A DNA stretch of 9,096 bases, taken from assembly GCA_021161765.1 (NCBI GenBank), contig JAGGZZ010000110.1, forward strand, positions 1-9,096, written 5' to 3'. Shown here piece by piece: positions 6,951 to 9,096 of the stretch (position 1 is the stretch's first letter; each line of letters opens with the position of its first letter). Made by a program: the position numbers and the translations under genes. The stretch is from Candidatus Methanophagales archaeon (lineage in GTDB: Archaea > Halobacteriota > Syntropharchaeia > Alkanophagales > Methanospirareceae). The notes under the pieces are model-generated. The model was not told the DNA's origin. It saw nothing but the letters and a program-made list of their open reading frames with translations, and searched no databases.

Positions 6951-6958
6951 CTCCTTCC
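6951..6958 (-). promoter_or_regulatory. Strong Shine-Dalgarno of sepS
   Basis: On the minus strand GGAAGGAG lies six bases before the sepS ATG. It is the best ribosome binding site in the window and contrasts with the glmU and glmS starts, which have none at normal spacing. It implies a leadered sepS mRNA. Confidence 0.8.
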
Positions 6959-6995
6959 TTCTATTTCATCTATTTCTTTAACTTATCTTCACATT

Positions 6996-7006
6996 ATTTT
7001 ATAAAT
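6996..7006. promoter_or_regulatory. Palindromic TATA-like box between divergent genes
   Basis: The core TTTATAAA (6998-7005) is self-complementary and reads as an archaeal TATA box on both strands. With the usual 25-27 bases to the start site, minus-strand transcription would begin near 6975, giving sepS a leader of about 30 bases with its Shine-Dalgarno. Plus-strand transcription would begin near 7027-7029, right at the start codons of the membrane protein. No other TATA-like sequence of similar quality lies in the 78-base gap. Placement is inference from sequence only. Confidence 0.55.
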
Positions 7007-7022
7007 GTGCATATCATAACAA

Positions 7023-7529
7023 ATGATCATGTCGTTCACTTTTGCGGTAGCGTTGGAAAGCATCTGCGTGATATTAATGGCGACGATTCCGTTTGGAGAA
7101 CTCCGTACGTCCATACCATTTGCAATGGGGATTTACAAAATGGGCGTCTTACAAGCTTTTGCCCTCTCGGTAATGGGGAATATGCTGCCCGTAATCCCTT
7201 TGCTTCTTTTTCTCGACCCTGTTTCAAATTGGCTGCGAAAATACAGCATCTTCGATAGATTCTTCAGATGGCTATTCGCGAGAACAAGGAGATATGACGA
7301 CAGAATGCAGAAATACGGCTCTCTGGGGCTGATACCTTTTGTTGCTATTCCACTTCCCATAACAGGAGCATGGACGGCGTGTGCAGCCGCTTTTGTGTTT
7401 GGCATTCGCAGCCGATACGCGTTTGCTGCTATTTTCGCAGGTGTGGTAATGGCGGGGATAATAGTTACGCTGTCGTGCATGGGTGGTCCGAAGGCATACC
7501 TTGCCTTGATTGAATTTATCAACTTTTAA
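7023..7529 (+). CDS. Small integral membrane protein, COG2426 / Sm_multidrug_ex-type
   Basis: The 168-residue protein is mostly hydrophobic, with likely membrane segments at about 4-21, 31-64 (one or two segments), 99-127 and 132-153. A charged cytoplasmic-type loop YDDRMQKYG lies at 91-99. The conserved ELRTSIP (26-32) and IPLPITGAWTA (109-119) motifs are those of the COG2426 family, annotated as small multidrug export or uncharacterized membrane proteins. They lie in the half-segment arrangement seen in DedA-like membrane folds. Its transported substrate is unknown and the export name is not proven. Two starts are possible, Met1 at 7023 and Met3 at 7029. The TATA-like box at 6996-7006 fits a leaderless start, slightly favouring 7029. 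It is divergent from sepS, and no operon partner follows. Confidence 0.85.
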   Translation: MIMSFTFAVALESICVILMATIPFGELRTSIPFAMGIYKMGVLQAFALSVMGNMLPVIPLLLFLDPVSNWLRKYSIFDRFFRWLFARTRRYDDRMQKYGSLGLIPFVAIPLPITGAWTACAAAFVFGIRSRYAFAAIFAGVVMAGIIVTLSCMGGPKAYLALIEFINF

Positions 7530-7603
7530 CGTGTTTGGTTCGTGATAACGCTGTATATTTGTTGCCTTATATCCGAACAATGTGAAACCGAAAACTAACT
7601 AAA

Positions 7604-7631
7604 CCGCTAACCCGCTAACCCGCCAAACCGC
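7604..7631. repeat. 8-bp tandem repeat abutting the bud32 stop codon
   Basis: CCGCTAAC is repeated at 7604-7611 and 7612-7619, followed by the variant CCGCCAAA (7620-7627) and a partial CCGC (7628-7631). The bud32 stop codon begins at the very next base. The unit fills the gap between the convergent 3' ends of the membrane gene and bud32. No stem-loop terminator is evident around it. Confidence 0.8.
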
Positions 7632-8210
7632 TTACTTCCTCTCCACATACCGCCCTCGTTGTTCTATCTCCTTTACCCTTCTCAACACCTGTGAAGCATC
7701 CGGAAATGTTCTTTTGTAGCCCTCTATAAATGACTCTTTCAATCGTTCATACGATTCATGCGTGCCACAAAGGCTTTGGAAAAACACGTGCACGTCCACA
7801 CCCCGTGCTTCCGTGCTCGACTCGATAAAGGATAACCCGAAATCTATAAAATAAATGACGTTATCTCTGCCCACGATAATATTAGAAGTAGTTAAATCGC
7901 TATGAATTATGCCGTTTTTGTGCAAGACGCCAACAAACTCGCCTATTCTCTCGCTTATACCCTCGTCAATCACCTCTCTCGCTAAATCGCCTTCTATTCT
8001 TTCCATCACGAGTTCGTAATCGTTAATATCAAAAATAATAGGCGTGGATACGCCTTTTCTTCTCGCTTCCGATATCAGTTTCGCTTCGCTTTTTGTTCGC
8101 TCTCTCCTTATCCGCTCGTCTATCTCTTTTACGCGGTATCGCTTCTGTACCCGCCTCTTATACACGAGGTCGCCCTTTATTTCAACTATCGCTTCAGCGC
8201 ATTGTATCAT
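7632..8210 (-). CDS. bud32: Stand-alone Bud32 / PRPK-type kinase of the KEOPS complex
   Basis: Bud32 is the small atypical kinase/ATPase of KEOPS, which with Kae1 makes the N6-threonylcarbamoyl-adenosine (t6A) of tRNAs. The 192-residue product is a complete minimal kinase. AEAIVEIKGDLVYKRR (5-20) carries the ATP-binding Lys18, KRYRVKEIDERIRRERTKSE (23-42) is the family-specific block, and Glu47 or Glu42 is the helix-C acid. The catalytic loop is IIHSDLTTSNII (101-112, Asp105 and Asn110) and the metal motif is DFG (123-125). The usual HGD is HSD here, a tolerated position. The basic C-terminus REQRGRYVERK-like tail is typical. The gene starts four bases after the stop of the upstream DsrE-like gene, so it is translated from the same mRNA. 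Unlike MJ1130 of Methanocaldococcus it is not fused to Kae1, and kae1 is not in the window. Confidence 0.93.
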   Translation of the reverse strand: MIQCAEAIVEIKGDLVYKRRVQKRYRVKEIDERIRRERTKSEAKLISEARRKGVSTPIIFDINDYELVMERIEGDLAREVIDEGISERIGEFVGVLHKNGIIHSDLTTSNIIVGRDNVIYFIDFGLSFIESSTEARGVDVHVFFQSLCGTHESYERLKESFIEGYKRTFPDASQVLRRVKEIEQRGRYVERK

Positions 8211-8214
8211 CAGA

Positions 8215-8619
8215 TCAAAGCGTGATGACCTTCTTCGCCTTGCCTAATTCTTCCAGCAGGTCTTTCAATTCCAGCTTCTGCAGTCCCTCGGGAACATCAA
8301 ACCTTGGTGGTTTCCCCCCCAGAAGTTTCATCCATGCGTAGCAGGCAAATAGAGGCACGCCTGCGCTGCTTGCCATTTTTATCAGCTCAAATGGGTCCGA
8401 AGGAACACCCATTTCCGCTGCATTTTTCTCTATATCTTCCGCATAGCCTTCCAATCCCGGGTCATACCTGTATTTCTTATCCACCAGCGCCGCCAATCCC
8501 TCTTGCATGAACACCACGCTTATATCCTCCCCTATCTTCTTCATATTTGCAGCGACGATAAGAGAACTCAAATAGGAGTTTATCGTCCCTTCCTTACATA
8601 TTACTATTGTTTCCGGCAT
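8215..8619 (-). CDS. DsrE/DsrF-like family protein
   Basis: The 134-residue soluble protein resembles DsrE/DsrF-like (peroxiredoxin-like COG2210/COG1553 type) small alpha/beta proteins. It has a first strand ETIVICKEG (3-11), an amphipathic helix with NSYLSSLIVAANMKK (14-28), ISVVFMQEGLAAL (33-45), and the later strand-turn GVPLFACYAWMKLLG (87-101) containing Cys93. Cys8 is a second candidate thiol. In relatives, the conserved Cys near the position of Cys93 is the persulfide-carrying residue; a sulfur-transfer or redox role is inference. The start is supported by Shine-Dalgarno GGTGATG (complement of 8624-8630) with four-base spacing. It is the first gene of an operon with bud32, with four bases between stop and start, and lies 26 bases downstream of a dead transposase. 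Confidence 0.75.
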   Translation of the reverse strand: MPETIVICKEGTINSYLSSLIVAANMKKIGEDISVVFMQEGLAALVDKKYRYDPGLEGYAEDIEKNAAEMGVPSDPFELIKMASSAGVPLFACYAWMKLLGGKPPRFDVPEGLQKLELKDLLEELGKAKKVITL

Positions 8620-8623
8620 TTTT

Positions 8624-8661
8624 CATCACCACTAAGATGAGCGTTTTATTGCTTTATAAAG
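8624..8661 (-). promoter_or_regulatory. Candidate TATA box and ribosome binding site of the DsrE-bud32 operon
   Basis: CTTTATAAAG (8652-8661) is a good archaeal TATA candidate. Transcription would start about 25-27 bases on, near 8630, and the first transcribed bases would be the Shine-Dalgarno GGTGATG (8624-8630). The resulting leader is only about 11 bases. The TATA sequence itself encodes the Leu/Phe-Ile-Lys end of the broken transposase, whose TAA is at 8646-8648. Confidence 0.5.
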
Positions 8662-9096
8662 TTGTCGATATTTTCGGCTTCATCCCAAAAGTCAATGTAG
8701 AGCACTCTTTTAATGTTATACGCCAGCACTTTTAACGTGATACTCGTCCATCCATTCAACGGGATTGTCCGAATATGCCTCGAGCGATATTTGCCATGCT
8801 GGATATCCCTTTGCCTTCGCCTTCGCCTTAGCCGTAGCATTTGCCTTGAAACAGAGGAATGGCTTTCCCCCCTTGTCCGCTACCGCCTGGCAGTTAACGC
8901 GAGAGGAATACGCTTTATCTCCCGTGGCCTTGTGAATACGGGGTAAATCTCTGATCAGCCGTTTGAATTCCTTGGCATCCGCACCTTTCCAATCCGTTAT
9001 CGTTTGACCTGAGGTATGCTTCTATACCATCGTATGTCCGGCAAAAGGATACCTTCATGAAAACACAGACGGCGACGATTCGTGGATCCCAGCATG
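8646..9096 (-). pseudogene. Broken DDE transposase (IS4/IS5-superfamily type), partial at window edge
   Basis: On the minus strand one frame (9021 to 8716) reads ITDWKGADAKEFKRLIRDLP, then ATGDKAYSSRVNCQAVADKG, then a lysine/alanine run (TAKAKAKAKG) and NPVEWMDEYHV. It then hits a stop at 8716-8718. The GDKAYSSR block is the second catalytic Asp region of DDE transposases common in methanogenic archaea. A second frame carries LKVLAYNIKRVLYIDFWDEA and ends at 8646-8648, the typical C-terminal end of such proteins. The segment that should join them, with the third catalytic acid (around HVRSRxEAVF-like sequence), is absent. Upstream of 9021 the reading frame changes again (IVAVCV-like sequence near 9060-9080). 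It is therefore dead through an internal deletion and at least one more frame change. Confidence 0.8.

Noticed and set aside
8713..8946. Plus-strand 77-codon frame over the transposase remnant
   Set aside because: It is a shadow of the minus-strand transposase sequence, which shows recognisable motifs in the opposite direction.

Overview
The window looks like a methane-cycling euryarchaeal chromosome. The main evidence is a full-length O-phosphoseryl-tRNA synthetase (SepRS), which is essentially restricted to methanogens, their anaerobic methanotrophic relatives and Archaeoglobales. Supporting evidence is archaeal-type fused nucleotidyltransferase/left-handed beta-helix GlmU proteins, a stand-alone Bud32 kinase, TATA-box-like promoters and very short or absent leaders. 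The dense, varied intergenic repeats would fit an ANME-1 or Methanosarcinales-like genome, but that placement is inference.

Left part (1-4830, + strand): after the last 31 codons of an unidentified gene (1-96) and a repeat-rich gap come two tandem paralogous sugar-1-phosphate nucleotidyltransferases (334-1587 and 1667-2860), then glmS (2980-4830). Together they form an amino-sugar activation cluster. GlmS makes glucosamine-6-phosphate, and the first GlmU-like protein should acetylate glucosamine-1-phosphate and uridylylate it to UDP-GlcNAc. The second paralog has lost the acetyltransferase residues and is probably only a nucleotidyltransferase. The mutase GlmM that links the two steps is not in the window.

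Middle (4831-5342): a gene-poor stretch of degraded repeats, then a 43-codon fragment of a UDP-sugar dehydrogenase-like gene that keeps its ribosome binding site and Rossmann N-terminus but nothing further. It faces the 3' end of sepS.

Right part (5343-9096): sepS (minus strand) is divergent from a small COG2426-type membrane protein (+ strand), and one palindromic TATA-like box could serve both. Convergent to the membrane gene is a two-gene minus-strand operon, a DsrE-like protein followed by bud32 (the KEOPS kinase for the tRNA t6A modification). Immediately upstream of that operon lies a broken DDE transposase with frame changes and an internal deletion. The best TATA candidate for the operon lies inside the last codons of this dead transposase.

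I do not see a clear new multi-gene system. The most interesting material is the divergence of the two GlmU paralogs, the probable recruitment of a promoter from a dead transposase, and the intergenic gaps, each filled with a different short repeat, including a two-hairpin module that appears to have inserted into another repeat.
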